NCBI GenBank assembly: GCA_023974075.1
Contig: JAMFTG010000184.1
Span: forward strand, 1 to 64,000
Source of the DNA: Chaenocephalus aceratus
Lineage: Eukaryota > Chordata > Actinopteri > Perciformes > Channichthyidae
Direction of reading: 5' to 3'
DNA: 64,000 nucleotides
A model generated the notes under the pieces. The model did no database searches, was not told where the DNA came from, and saw only the letters and a list, made by a program, of their open reading frames with translations. Positions 32,890 to 43,267 of the stretch are shown here, in pieces. The first letter of the stretch is position 1, and every line of letters begins with the position of its first letter. The translations under genes and the position numbers were made by a program.

Positions 32890-35321
32890 CAGCAGCGGTG
32901 AAAACTGTGGCGCCTCCACTGCATTTGCGCTTCAGACGAGGCTCCCTCCGCAGAACGAGGGGGGAGGGTCCGGTATAATAGCGTCACACTAAATGCAGTA
33001 ATTTGGTCTTTAGCAGCAGCTTGTGAGAGCAGCGCGTTCATCGGTGTTCGTTGTCATGCTGCCAGCTTGTTGACGGCCTGTGTGTTGATGGGACTTCTCA
33101 TGCTCCTAAATGTTTCCTCTGCCTTTCTCCAGTTCTTAAACCGTGCTTTCACAAAACTCCCATCCCTGATCTTGCGCTGACGAGCTTCTTTTCTATAGCA
33201 GAGCAACAGAAGAAGCACACTGCATGATCCCTTTCTCTTATCGTGAAGCTTTTTAGAGACTGCTTACACTGAAATGCTAACTCAAACACACTCAAAATAA
33301 AACTTTTGTATTGATTTGATTAGTGAACTTTTTGGCGTTGCAGTTACAACTCTCCGCCAGCAGGTGGGGGTGCTGCAGCCCCCTCAGCACCCCCCCTTCC
33401 CACGGCCATGATCAAATGACTAAAGAAACATCAGAGAGAAGCTGAGTTACTGCAAGGAGAGGAGGAAGTACTGAAACATACACAAAGCAACCACTTAGAA
33501 AGCAAAAGGACTGAAAGGGGATCAAAACAGACGACTTAGAACGATCACATGAATACAGAACAAGTGTTAAAAAGATGCAAAAAGACTGAAAGTAGATTTG
33601 GTGACGCAAACAAAGACACCCCCCTCGCTTGGACCTTAAAACAGGAACCTGATCTTTAAATTCACACAATTCAAGTTGTATATCTCTACCACTCTATCTT
33701 AGTGCCAAAGTCTGTCCCCTCCCAGAGACGTTGATCGCTTCTCAGGAAAGAAGAGTAATGATGAGAAGGAAGCAGACGTTGTGTCAGAGTGGAACATGTC
33801 CATGTTGCTGAGCAACAGACAGGAAGCAGGGGGCGGGTCTCAGACTCTGGACCTTCACACTCACATGTGTTAATATGTAATCCACTACAATAGGCGAGAT
33901 GCCCGGGATGACATATTTCCATTTCCAGTTCATTGAGCGTGCGCTTGTAAACTTCCGGTCTGCGGTAGAGCGGTAGAGCGGATGGTGGCAACACTGGACT
34001 GTGACTGGACGAGAGATGGCAGAGGGAGGTGACGAGGCAGGAAGTTAAGTTGAAGGAGGACACTCTGATAGTGAGTAGAAGAGAGTTTGTACTGTTTATG
34101 GCAGAGATGATCAACTGTTCAGCGCAGACTAAAGCCGGAATGAAAGAATCTAAATAATTGTCAAATCATCTGAAAAGTACCTTGATGTGAAAGGGATGCA
34201 CTGGGGACACGTGAAAGATATCCTAGATGATGACGTCCAACAACCTCAGACATGGACTGGATCATCCTGGTGGTGGTAATTGTACTGCAGTGGAATGCTA
34301 GAAGTTTAATTGCAAATGGACAAGAGTTCAACAAATATATTGACAACCTGGGAGAGAAACCTAAAGTTCCTTGTATTCAGGAAACATGGCTGAAAGCACA
34401 ACTGGGTTTTATTGTGAAGGGATATCCTGCAGCTAGACGAGATAGGGACTCTGGCAGAGGGGGAGGAGTCGCAACATTCATACAGAGTGGGATAAGTTAC
34501 AAAGTTATGCATGTAGGTACAGATCATGAAGCAATAGTTATAGGGTATGGAATGATAGAGGACCTATAGATATAGTGAATTATTATAATGTGGGGAATTA
34601 GATCAAAGTATATTAGAGGATGCTGGGGGTTCACTGCAAGACAAAGTAATATGGTGTGGGGGTTTTAACTCACATAGCTCGCTATGGGGAAGCAGGAGCA
34701 CAGATGCAGATGGGGCAGTAGTTGAGGAATGTATAGATGACCTCGGGCTAGTGTGCATTAACACTGGAGAAGGAACACGATATAATTGCACGAAGAATAT
34801 AGAAACAGTACTCGACATTTGTATGTAGTGCTTTAGCAGGTATAAGTGCATGGAATGTGGTGAAGCATACTACAGTGGGCAGCGATCATTATCCGGTAAT
34901 GACTGAAGTTGGGACCAACATAAGGTTTGAAAAGGAAAGAAAAGTCCTAGATGGAAACTGGGAAAGGCTGATTGGGATGCCTTCCAAGCTGTAAGTACGA
35001 ATAGATGTAAAACACTTCAAGAGGAAAATGATGATGATATAAATAAATGAAATGATGAGCTGGTTAAGGTTATCATTCATTCAGCTAAAGAAACAATTCC
35101 GGAAAGTGCAGGAGTTAGGCGCACCAAGGGTGTACCCTGGTGGAATGGTGAATGCAGTGAATCCATTAAAGACAGGAATAAAGCATTCAGGAAACTCAAA
35201 CAACTCCATTCTCAGGAAGCTTTGAATCAGGGTGAAAGGGCCCAGGCTGTAGTGAGGAGAACAATAAGAACGCAGAAACGCACTTTTTGGAGGCAATACT
35301 GCAATAGTATTGGAAGAGAAG
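32890..35321. repeat. Right arm of the long inverted repeat (partner 1502-5002)
   Basis: Reverse complement of the left arm, without the 1,032-bp transposon. Sequence identity is high across the EN frame (105 identical residues) and the 5' region, with scattered substitutions and small indels. The match ends at 35321 (GGAAGAGAAGTACATCC here, GGAAGAGAAGTGCAGTT in the left arm). Confidence 0.85.
34252..34569 (+). pseudogene. LINE apurinic endonuclease fragment, right copy
   Basis: Identical in translation to the left copy at 2574-2257: LQWNARSLIANGQEF, CIQETWL and SGRGGGVATFI in order. It stops at 34567-34569 after GYGMIEDL. Downstream, frames still show GDFN-like decay (VWCGGFNSHSSLW near 34656-34690), so the rest of the EN domain is present but out of frame. 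Confidence 0.8.
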
Positions 35322-35884
35322 TACATCCAGGATTTGGGCCCGCTGTTTTAATTGTTTTATTATTATGTTTATTGTTATTTGTAGGGCTTTTTCCTAATAT
35401 TTATTTTAGTTGAAAATATGTTGAAAGATTAGTTTAATATCTTTTTTTTAATTTTGCTATGAAATTCCGAATGAAATTCTGAATGAAAGGCTGCGCGAGA
35501 GACTGGTTTTTCGCTGGGTTGAGTCGTGTGGGGTTTTGAGTGAGATGCGGCACAGCAGCCTGTCAGTTTACCTTGCTAGGTTAGTTTGGCTAATATAATT
35601 TATATTTATCTGCAACAATGGATATCAGGAAGTGGTTCATGAAAGGAATATGGCAACTCAGCGCCAGATGCAGGCACATTAGAAGACATCAGAGAAATTG
35701 ACTCTCAAGCCGGCTCTCTCACAAACTCCCGCTCTGTGCGCAAGCAGACTGTGGCAGCACGCACTCTGCCTCGCTCAATATCTCTCTCTCCACCTCGTCA
35801 ACAGCCTTATGGCAACCTAAAACCCCTCTGTTTCCGTAACAACAATTCTCGAGCATCTAACAGCATCACTTTTTCATTTCTGGG
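35322..35884. other. Foreign segment inside the right LINE, possible hAT 5' piece
   Basis: Unrelated to either LINE copy. A short frame at ATG 35618 reads MDIRKWFMKG, similar to the start of some hAT transposases (MDIRxFF), then decays. No terminal repeats could be recognised. It joins the EN-RT linker to the LINE 3' end. Confidence 0.4.
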
Positions 35885-36306
35885 ATGAGAATAGGTCATA
35901 CAGGTCTCAACCATACTTTAAGTATAATAGGAAAGCATCCAACCGGAAAGTGTGTACACTGCAGCCAGCCAGAAACTGTTGAGCATGTTTTACTGCTTTG
36001 CAGGAAATATAGTACTCAGAGAAATGTGCTTTTCCAGACTCTGAAGAAAGCAACATTCCATGACTTGTCGCTATCAGGGCTGTTAGGGAAAACATCAGGC
36101 AATATATATTGTGAGATTATTATGTTTCTAAGAGAAATTGATACATTTAAAAATAGTCTAGAGTTTTGGTTCTTTGTTTTGTTTCTTGTTTTCTGCATAG
36201 TCTCTTGTCCACACTCCTGTCCAGTTGGTGGCGGTAATGCACCTACAAGTTGGTTTGCCAACTGCCAATAAACACAAGAGAAGAAGAAGAAGAAGAAGAA
36301 GAAAAC
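35885..36306 (+). mobile_element. I/Nimb LINE 3' end, copy 2 of 3, with open C-terminal frame
   Basis: The 128-residue frame begins MRIGHTGLNHTLSIIGKHPT and contains CVHCSQPETVEHVLLLCRKY, a C-x2-C...H-x4-C Cys-His motif that ends ORF2 in I/Nimb-type elements after RNase H. The 3' UTR and (GAA)n tail follow. This copy is the best-preserved of the three (others at 7738 and 40530). Confidence 0.8.
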
Positions 36307-37105
36307 AAGAGGTGAGTGGATTTACACCTCTTGGCTTACAGTTAATCACGAATCAGAAGTTATCTTATTTAACACAACAGCTGTAATCTTGTTAGAAAAA
36401 AACTCACAAAAAAACGTTTAAAATGTGCGACAAAGATAGTCTCAAACTATCTTTAAATAAAGTCTGAAAGCTACAGTCTAAAAGCTACAGTCTGAAAGCT
36501 AACGGCTATCGGCTAACAGCTACAGTTATTATTCCAGTTCGGCTCTGGGGAGTAACAGTTGATTTGTAATGCTCAGCTGACTTTATGTTAGTTATTTATT
36601 ACACCAGTTGTCTTTAAGACGGTTTGAGTTGTTGTGTTGGTGCTCTTTGCCATAGATATGGTTTTAAATGTATGCTAACTAGCTTATTAGCATCGTCATT
36701 CACTGCGACGTAGCATTTTCCTATTGAAATGAATGGGGTTCTTCAGTTAGCTGCTAACGCTAAGCTAAGCGACGGTTTAGCTCATTAGATAAATAGATAT
36801 ACTTTATTTAAATAATGATTTATCTTAAACTGGGAAATGATTGTGTCCCAGCAGAAGTGTTTTCAGGCATTACACGAGTTAAACATATTTAAAAGATGCA
36901 ATAAGATAAAAAAAATGAAGCATTAGCAGCAAGTATACACACAGGACACATATCACTAGAGTATCTAAAGAATACACAATATACAGAAAATACTGTATAC
37001 ATGGAGTACATTAAACAGTCTCACTAGCTAATGTTTGCTTTCTGTGTTAACTTAGTGATAGTTTCACACGGATAGCGTTATAACCGTGGTTCAAACAACC
37101 ATTAA
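36307..37105. repeat. Segmental duplication block A, middle partial copy
   Basis: Same order as copies 1 and 2: GTGAGT donor (GT at 36312), TTAACACAACAGCTGTAATC, 14-bp repeats (36461-36530) and the LINE-UTR-like stretch. It is cut at about 37105, where the CR1/L2-like LINE begins. No ATG exon or ZNF follows in this unit. Confidence 0.8.
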
Positions 37106-37250
37106 TTTCATTTCATTTCAAACCTTTATTTATACAGATAAAATCCCATTGAGATCATTGATCTCTTTTCCAAGGGAGACCTGCTCAAGTAGTTCCACAT
37201 GAAACATAAACAGAACAACAAAAGGACATCTTTCAGCATCATTTACAAAA

Positions 37251-37720
37251 TTATCCACATAAACAGGTACCAATAGCTTCTGATTGAGTAGCATCCAACC
37301 GAGCTTTAAAAACATTTAGTGGCACCAGATTGTTCAGTTTCCATTTAATGTGCAGACTATTCCAAGACAGAGGAGCTGCGCATCTAAAAGCTGTCTTCCC
37401 TAAGACAGTCCTAGCAGTTGGCACATTTAATAAAACCACAGCATTCGATCTCAGGCAGTAGCCACTTACAATTCTCCGTGAGATCAGGGAGCAGATATAA
37501 GATGGAAGTTTCCCTAGCATGGCTTTGTATATAAAATGTCCCAGTGACTGAGCCTCCGTACAGTTAGTGAAAGCAGACCAGCCCTTGCATACAGGGTGCA
37601 GTGATGGGTTAATGCTTTACAGTTAGTCACACATCTCAGAGCGCTGTGATACGCAGCATCTAACTGGACCAGGCAATGGGCAGGTGCATTCATATAGACC
37701 AGATCCCCAGAGTCCAGCAC
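37251..37720 (-). pseudogene. LINE ORF2 C-terminal fragments
   Basis: Two overlapping minus frames: 37720-37514 (LVQLDAAYHSALRCVTNCKA) and 37520-37251 (TVLGKTAFRCAAPLSWNSLH). Both match the C-terminal part of CR1/L2-group ORF2. They are shifted relative to the RT frame, so this copy cannot make one continuous protein. Confidence 0.75.
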
Positions 37721-37723
37721 AGG

Positions 37724-38896
37724 TCAAAGGTCACAGAGCCTCTTCCTGGCCTCAAGCGAGAAACAGGACTTGTTTCTGAAAAAGAAACCTAGCCTAACCC
37801 TCAGTTTTTTTAGCAGGTTATTGACCTGAAGTTTAAAAGTGAGACAATCATCAAGCCAGATACCAAGGTATTTGTAACAGGCAACAACTTCAAGTTTTGT
37901 TCCTTGCGTAGTTACAATATCTAAAACGGGCTCTGGTGTCTTTTTAGCTTTAGAAAAGAGCGTTACCTTGGTTTTATCCACATTTAAAAGAAGCTTTAGT
38001 TCAGAGAGCTGAGTCTGAATAGTGTTAAAAACAGCCTGTAATTTAACAACAGCCTCCTTAATGGAGGGACCTGCACAGAACATCACGGTATCATCCGCAT
38101 AAAAATGTAAAGTAGCTTCATCCACATTATCACCTACGCTGTTAATATATATGGAGAATAAAAGTGGTCCTAAAACAGAACCTTGAGGAACACCATTAGA
38201 AATGTTTAACCACTCAGAAGACAGTCCATCAAAATGAACACATTGGGACCTTTCAGAGAGGTAGTTCACAAACCACCCCACTGCAAGGCTGGATATGCCT
38301 ATACTGGCTAGCCTCTGCTTTAAAATGAGGTGATCAACGGTGTCAAACGCTTTGGAAAGGTCAATAAACAGAGCTGCACAACTCTGCTTATTATCTAAAA
38401 TAGTAGTAATGTCATTCACCACTTTCATTGTCGCAGTGATGGTGCTGTGTTGCTTTCTGAAGCCTGACTGATGTTTAGACAGGATGTCATTTGTACATAA
38501 AAACTCCTTTACCTGTTCGCTCACTAGGCGTTCAAGAACCTTAGCCAGAACTGACAATTTAGAGATTGGCCTATAGTTATTTAAAATAGTTGCCTCCCCT
38601 CCTTTCAGTAAAGGCAGGACATAAGCAGACTTCCATACTTTTGGAATTGTATTTGTGCTGAGGGAGAGGTTAAAAAGAGAAGTGAGAGGTGGAGCAATAA
38701 AATCTGCAGCTATCTTTAAAAAGAAAGGTTCTAAGTTGTCCGGGCCAGCCGGTTTCCTAGGATCTAGCTTAGATAAGGCTTCATGAACAACATTGACAGT
38801 AAAAGGAGTAAAACTGAAAGGGTTTTCCAGACCACGTTGTTCAGAGTCACAGACTGTGGTGTTTACAGAAGCAGAGTTAGTCACAGAATCAAACAT
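37724..38896 (-). CDS. LINE ORF2 reverse transcriptase segment
   Basis: 390 residues hold a complete RT core. Motifs in order are PAGPDNLEPFFLK (49-61), YVLPLLKGG (92-100), NNYRPISKLSVLAKVLERLV (106-125), ALFIDLSKAFDTVDH (175-189, first catalytic Asp), GVPQGSVLGPLLFSIYIN (235-252), FYADDTVMF (265-273, the YADD box), LNVDKTKVTLFS (303-314) and YKYLGIWLDD. The enzyme would copy its own mRNA at the nicked site. It ends at KRLCDL by a frameshift; C-terminal sequence continues in other frames (37720-37514 and 37520-37251). A gap of 85 bp with frame changes separates it from the endonuclease segment. Confidence 0.87.
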   Translation of the reverse strand: MFDSVTNSASVNTTVCDSEQRGLENPFSFTPFTVNVVHEALSKLDPRKPAGPDNLEPFFLKIAADFIAPPLTSLFNLSLSTNTIPKVWKSAYVLPLLKGGEATILNNYRPISKLSVLAKVLERLVSEQVKEFLCTNDILSKHQSGFRKQHSTITATMKVVNDITTILDNKQSCAALFIDLSKAFDTVDHLILKQRLASIGISSLAVGWFVNYLSERSQCVHFDGLSSEWLNISNGVPQGSVLGPLLFSIYINSVGDNVDEATLHFYADDTVMFCAGPSIKEAVVKLQAVFNTIQTQLSELKLLLNVDKTKVTLFSKAKKTPEPVLDIVTTQGTKLEVVACYKYLGIWLDDCLTFKLQVNNLLKKLRVRLGFFFRNKSCFSLEARKRLCDL

Positions 38897-38981
38897 AGAA
38901 CCGCTTATAGAAGGTTTTCTGTGGTAACTGACAAATAGTACTTCGACTTTGCACTTTTGACATTTGAAGTGAAGCTATTCC

Positions 38982-40400
38982 TTAGCTGCCTGAACGCAGC
39001 CACTCTATATCTGAGCCTGATTTCCTAGCCTTTGCCCAGGCCTTGTTTCTCTCATGAAGGAGACTAGACAGCTCAGCAGAAAACCAAAGATTGTCTCGTC
39101 CCTTCACTCTGAATTTACGCAGGGGTGCATGTCTATCAATGATCTCCATAAAACCAAGATAAAAATAAGACCATGCGGTTTCTACATCAGCACACAGATC
39201 GATTTTACTCCAATCAAAATCAAACAGATCATGCACAAAACCCTGCTCCACAAAATGTTTTATGTCTCTCTTGATGATAATGCGAGGTTTAACCTTTTGG
39301 ACCTTAGTGTCCCTAATTGTGGCTACAACACAGTGATCGCTCAGATCATTTGCAAATACTCCCACAGAAGAATATTTATGGGGAGCATTAGTTAGAGTGA
39401 GATCAATTAGGGAGGATTTATTAGGGGACTTAATATTTGGGCGAGTAGGACTGTCCACAATCTGAGTAACATTTAAAGAGATACAAAGGTTTTTAAAATC
39501 CTCTGACTCTGCAGTTAACCAGTCCCAGTTAAAATCTCCAAGTAGCACTATTTCCTTGTAGTCTAGCTGGGATAAAAGATTTGCTAGTGAAGACAAGGAG
39601 TCTTTGACAGCTGAGGGGGGTCTGTAGCAGCCCACCACCATGACCTGTTGACCCTTTGCCACTTCTATATTTAAGGCTAAAAATTCAAATTGCTTACTGA
39701 TCGATTTGGAAACTAATGTGGTTACACTGAACTTATTCTTAACATAAATTGCAACGCCACCACCTTTATTAGGCCGGTCGGTACGATACACATTAAAACC
39801 ATTTAAGGCAATGTCAGAGGCCAAAATAGATTTGTTTAGCCATGTTTCAGATAAGACAATGACGTCAACGTCAGTCGATTTTGCCCAGATATGGACAAAA
39901 TCTAGTTTACCTAACAGACTGCGCACATTCAAGTGGATGAAACCCAACCCAGACCTAGCTTTAAAATCAGCAGGAGTAGCGATCTGACTATTACTACTGG
40001 GCGGACCAGGGTTAGGTTGTACATTTCCTGACAGTAATAACAACAAAACCAGGCATCTTTTCCTCTTAAATGACACACATACATTGTCATCTAATTTAGA
40101 AACACCGGAAAAGTCTGCGAGAGTGTGATTTGAGCTTAAGAAGCAGTCCTGAAGAACCATCATCGCAGGAAAATAAAAAAGACAAACATATTTAGTCGAG
40201 CAGATTGACTGTGACAAGGCAACCGGTAATTGTTTGAGCAACACATCCGAACCTTTGCAGGGGATGCCCACTGCAGGTGGCAGAACAGACCTGAATCCAG
40301 TAGTCTTCTCAGAATGACTAGAGATCTTCTCATAGTCCAAAACAGTTAACAGGCACAGCAGAATCCCGATATGGGCCATTTTCCCAGACCAGCAGAGCAT
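38982..40400 (-). CDS. LINE ORF2 N-terminal part: 2A-like motif plus apurinic endonuclease
   Basis: 472 residues from ATG 40400 (a second ATG at codon 8 starts MAHIGILLCLLTVLDYE, a hydrophobic N-terminus). Residues 117-133 read VLLLLLSGNVQPNPGP, a variant of the 2A ribosome-skipping motif. EN motifs follow in order: FIHLNVRSLLGKLD (154-167), SETWLNK (184-190), NKGGGVAIYV (211-220), GCYRPPSA (257-264), GDFNWDWL (288-295) and NDLSDHC (351-357). The domain nicks the target DNA to prime reverse transcription. The frame leaves ORF2 at DIEWLRSGS because of a frameshift near 39000. All EN catalytic residues seem present. Confidence 0.85.
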   Translation of the reverse strand: MLCWSGKMAHIGILLCLLTVLDYEKISSHSEKTTGFRSVLPPAVGIPCKGSDVLLKQLPVALSQSICSTKYVCLFYFPAMMVLQDCFLSSNHTLADFSGVSKLDDNVCVSFKRKRCLVLLLLLSGNVQPNPGPPSSNSQIATPADFKARSGLGFIHLNVRSLLGKLDFVHIWAKSTDVDVIVLSETWLNKSILASDIALNGFNVYRTDRPNKGGGVAIYVKNKFSVTTLVSKSISKQFEFLALNIEVAKGQQVMVVGCYRPPSAVKDSLSSLANLLSQLDYKEIVLLGDFNWDWLTAESEDFKNLCISLNVTQIVDSPTRPNIKSPNKSSLIDLTLTNAPHKYSSVGVFANDLSDHCVVATIRDTKVQKVKPRIIIKRDIKHFVEQGFVHDLFDFDWSKIDLCADVETAWSYFYLGFMEIIDRHAPLRKFRVKGRDNLWFSAELSSLLHERNKAWAKARKSGSDIEWLRSGS

Positions 40401-40529
40401 CCGGATAGGCGTGCAAGCAGGCCCGAAATGTGGAGGCGCTCCGTTCTCCTCGCGATATCCCCGGTGCAGAACCTCCTCAGTAGGCCTATAGCAGGATAGG
40501 CGAAGCAGGACCAGCTCGAGGCGACATGT

Positions 40530-40860
40530 TGAGCATGTTTTACTGCTTTGCAGGACATATGGTACTCAGAGAAATGTGCTTTTACAGACACTGAAGAAAG
40601 CAACATTCCATGACTTGTCGCTATCAGGGCTGTTAGGGAAAACATCAGGCAATATATATTGTGAGATTATTAAATTTCTAAGAGAAATTGATACATTTAA
40701 AATAATCTAGAGTTTTGGTTCTTTCTTTTGTTTCTTGTTTCCTGCATAGTCTCTTGTCCACACTCCAGTCCAGTTGGTGGCGGTAATCCACCTACAAGTT
40801 GGTTTGCCAACCGCCAATAAACACGAAAGAAGAAGAAGAAGAAAACGAGAGAAGAAGAAG
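40530..40860 (+). mobile_element. I/Nimb LINE 3' end, copy 3 of 3
   Basis: Starts at GTTGAGCATGTTTTACTG within the Cys-rich C-terminus and continues through the 3' UTR (GTTGGTGGCGGTAATCCACC, AAGTTGGTTTGCCAACCGCC) to a (GAA)n-rich tail at 40828-40860. It marks the left edge of duplication copy 2. Confidence 0.8.
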
Positions 40861-42085
40861 GACAAAACAAGAGGTGAGTGGATTTACACCGGTTAGCTTA
40901 CAGTTAATCACGAATCAGAAGTTATCTTATTTAACACAACAGCTGTAATCTTGGTAGAAAAAAAAAACTTTAAAATGTGCGACAAAGATAGTCTCAAACT
41001 ATCTTTAAATAAAGTCTGAAAGCTATCGTCTAACAGCTACAGTTATTAATCCAGTTCGGCTCTGGGGAGTAACAGTTGATTTGTAATGCTCAGCTGACTT
41101 TATGTTAGTTATTTATTACACCAGTTGTCTTTAAGACGGTTTGAGTTGTTGTGTTGGTGCTCTTTGCCATAGATATGGTTTTAAATGTATGCTAACTAGC
41201 TTATTAGCATCGTCATTCACCGCGACGTAGCATTTTCCTATTGAAATGAATGGGGTTCTTCAGTTAGCTGCTAACGCTAAGCTAAGCGACGGTTTAGCTC
41301 ATTAGATAAATAGATATACTTTATTTAAATAATGATTTATCTTAAACTGGGAAATGATTGTGTCCCAGCAGAAGTGTTTTCAGGCATTACACGAGTTAAA
41401 CATATTTAAAAGATGCAGTAAGATAATACAAATGAAGCATTAGCAGCAAGTATACACGCAGGACACATATCACTAGAGTATCTAAAGAATACACAATATA
41501 CAGAAAATACTGTATACATGGAGTACATTAAACAGTCTCACTAGCTAATGTTTGCTTTCTGTGTTAACTTAGTGATAGTTTCACACGGATAGCGTTATAA
41601 CCGTGGTTCAAACATCCATGAATGTCACTTTCTATGTGAATAAAGTCATTTTAATGAAATAAAAGTGAACTAACTGTGAGCTGTAAGTTAGAATGTAAGT
41701 TGCTACACAGATTATGATGAATTATATCTAAATATTTGTATTATATTAATAATAATTTACACAGAAAACCAAGTTGTTATCGTAATGGTTAAAGTCATGT
41801 GCATGTAACGTTAATAACTATCTGACCTTTCTATCATGTTCTCCTCTGCTTAGCATCACATTGACCAAATGGATCCATTTGGACCATGTTTACGTCACAG
41901 CAGCAGAGATGAGACAAGGCACTGCACGTGGTGTGATAAAACACTACATAGAAGCATCTAGAAATAGAACATATCATTGAATAAACTCTTTGAATTCCTC
42001 CTCTTCACTGCTGACAGTTTATGATGAATTATATCTAAATATTTGTATTATATTAATAATGAAGCAGCTCTGTGGTCTTCATCAG
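40861..42085 (+). repeat. Segmental duplication block A, copy 2, with splice donor at 40874
   Basis: Same block as 8146-8403 plus 16859-17640. ACAAGAG is followed by GTGAGT (GT at 40874-40875), the 14-bp repeats are short (41011-41045), and the LINE-UTR-like stretch follows. From 41727 it continues with sequence deleted in copy 1, including an imperfect direct repeat of ATGATGAATTATATCTAAAT (about 41713 and 42021). I infer it to be the first intron of the ZNF gene. Confidence 0.6.
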
Positions 42086-42135
42086 GACAGCTGATGAGCA
42101 GCATGGAGGAGAAGAAGGAGGCCCCTGGAGCTCAG
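42086..42135 (+). CDS. Candidate first coding exon of ZNF copy 2
   Basis: TGTGGTCTTCATCAG gives a splice acceptor ending at 42085. The exon holds GACAGCTG, then ATG (42094) and 14 codons encoding MSSMEEKKEAPGAQ, and ends in CTCAG before GTCAGTG, a plausible donor. Phase 0 at its end agrees with phase 0 at the start of the finger exon (48926). A short acidic/basic leader before the fingers is common in fish ZNF genes. It is 6.8 kb upstream of the fingers with several insertions in between. Copy 1 lacks it. The call is inferred from signals only. Confidence 0.5.
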
Positions 42136-42266
42136 GTCAGTGTGCACTTCATCACAAGATATTCCTAATTCCAGCGTTTCCGCCAGGCGGGCGTCTTGCC
42201 TTCATTTGACGCCCTTATTCAGCTCGGAGCGCCATCTACTAGGGGTGTGACGCAGGGCTCGACATT

Positions 42267-42786
42267 AAGGACTGCCCGATGGCCCGGGGCCGTCTAGTAT
42301 CTAGCTCGGGCAAGGAAGCCTCACCTGCTGGGTGCCCCATCGGGCAATCTATCATGCCAGTATCATGCAGCTCGCGGATCCAGTAGTGAGGGACCCGACA
42401 GTGAAACTAAACATATCTATAACTAGTTACGGTAGTTTGAGAGGTCATTAAAATAGCTACGTGTGATATTCTAACCTGAAGTGTGTGTTTTGTCCGCTCA
42501 CCGCTGCAGCTGATCTCTCTCTCCCGTCAGATCAGACTTCACTCGCGTTTATGTCCATATCGATCAGATGCAGCTAGTTCTAGCTAATGATAGACTACCT
42601 GCTTATTAAAAGACACCTGAACAATAAGTGTCGCTATGCAACCGGGTGAGGCCACAAAGTATAGCGCAGCATTATGCATGTGTTTACATGCCCACCGGAA
42701 CCCCGAGGCATTACCAACAGATCAACGCACAATCAACCCATCCAGGACATCTCTTTCTCCACATTACGTGTTAGACATTAGAGTTG
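42267..42786. repeat. Block A continuation, copy 2 (paralogous to 17651-18170)
   Basis: Begins just after CAGGGCTCGACATT (42253-42266), which resembles a hAT terminus. Almost identical to copy 1 up to the minisatellite. No gene. Confidence 0.75.
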
Positions 42787-43267
42787 ACTCTTCTGGTCTG
42801 TCACATACTCTTCTTGTCTGTCACATCCTCTTCTTGTCTGTCACATCCTCTTCTTGTCTGTCACATACTCTTCTTGTCTGTCACATCCTCTTCTTGTCTG
42901 TCACATACTCTTCTTGTCTGTCACATACTCTTCTTGTCTGTCACATCCTCTTCTTGTCTGTCACATACTCTTCTTGTCTGTCACATCACTCTTCTTGTCT
43001 GTCACATCCTCTTCTTGTCTGTCACATACTCTTCTTGTCTGTCACATCCTCTTCTTGTCTGTCACATCCTCTTCTTGTCTGTCACATCCTCTTCTTGTCT
43101 GTCACATACTCTTCTTGTCGGTCACATACTCTTCTTGTCTGTCACACACTCTTCTTGTCTGTCACATCCTCTTCTTGTCTGTCACATCCTCTTCTTGTCT
43201 GTCACATACTCTTCTTGTCGGTCACATACTCTTCTTGTCTGTCACATCCTCTTCTTGTCTGTCACGT
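42787..43267. repeat. 20-bp minisatellite, 24 copies (copy 2)
   Basis: 481 bp: 24 units of CCTCTTCTTGTCTGTCACAT (C/A variants) plus one extra base where ACATCACTC occurs (42985). Variants include TCTGGTCTG in the first unit, TTGTCGGTC twice and CACAC once. Two successive ACTCTTCTTGTCGGTCACAT units occur at a spacing of 100 bp, hinting at a local five-unit duplication. Confidence 0.95.

Larger units (their letters stand above)
32890..36306 (+). mobile_element. I/Nimb-type LINE, right copy, internally rearranged
   Basis: Plus-strand copy of the element at 371-5002. It has the 5' UTR from 32890, the EN frame at 34252-34569, EN-RT linker pieces to 35321, then 560 bp of unrelated sequence (35322-35884), then the Cys-rich ORF2 C-terminus, 3' UTR with the GGTTTGCCAACTGCC stem and a (GAA)n tail. 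The RT and RNase H are missing. The 5' region has the empty site for the 3819-4850 transposon. Because 35885-36306 also begins the duplicated block, the element may be a fusion of two LINE copies rather than one deleted copy. Confidence 0.72.
37106..40527 (-). mobile_element. CR1/L2-like LINE, nearly full length, two main ORF segments
   Basis: About 3.4 kb on the minus strand with short 5' sequence (40527-40401), an EN frame (40400-38982), an RT frame (38896-37724), C-terminal frames (37720-37251), and a 3' end with CAAATAAAGGTTTGAAATG-like sequence and a (TGAAA)n tail at about 37106-37125. Frames are separated by only a few frameshifts, so this is the youngest-looking LINE in the window. Flanks do not show a matching target duplication: the left flank is block A and the right flank is the I-LINE 3' end. 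Insertion was therefore followed, or accompanied, by rearrangement. Confidence 0.82.

Noticed and set aside
39054..39395. 113-codon plus-strand frame
   Set aside because: Antisense to the LINE endonuclease frame, which has all the motifs.
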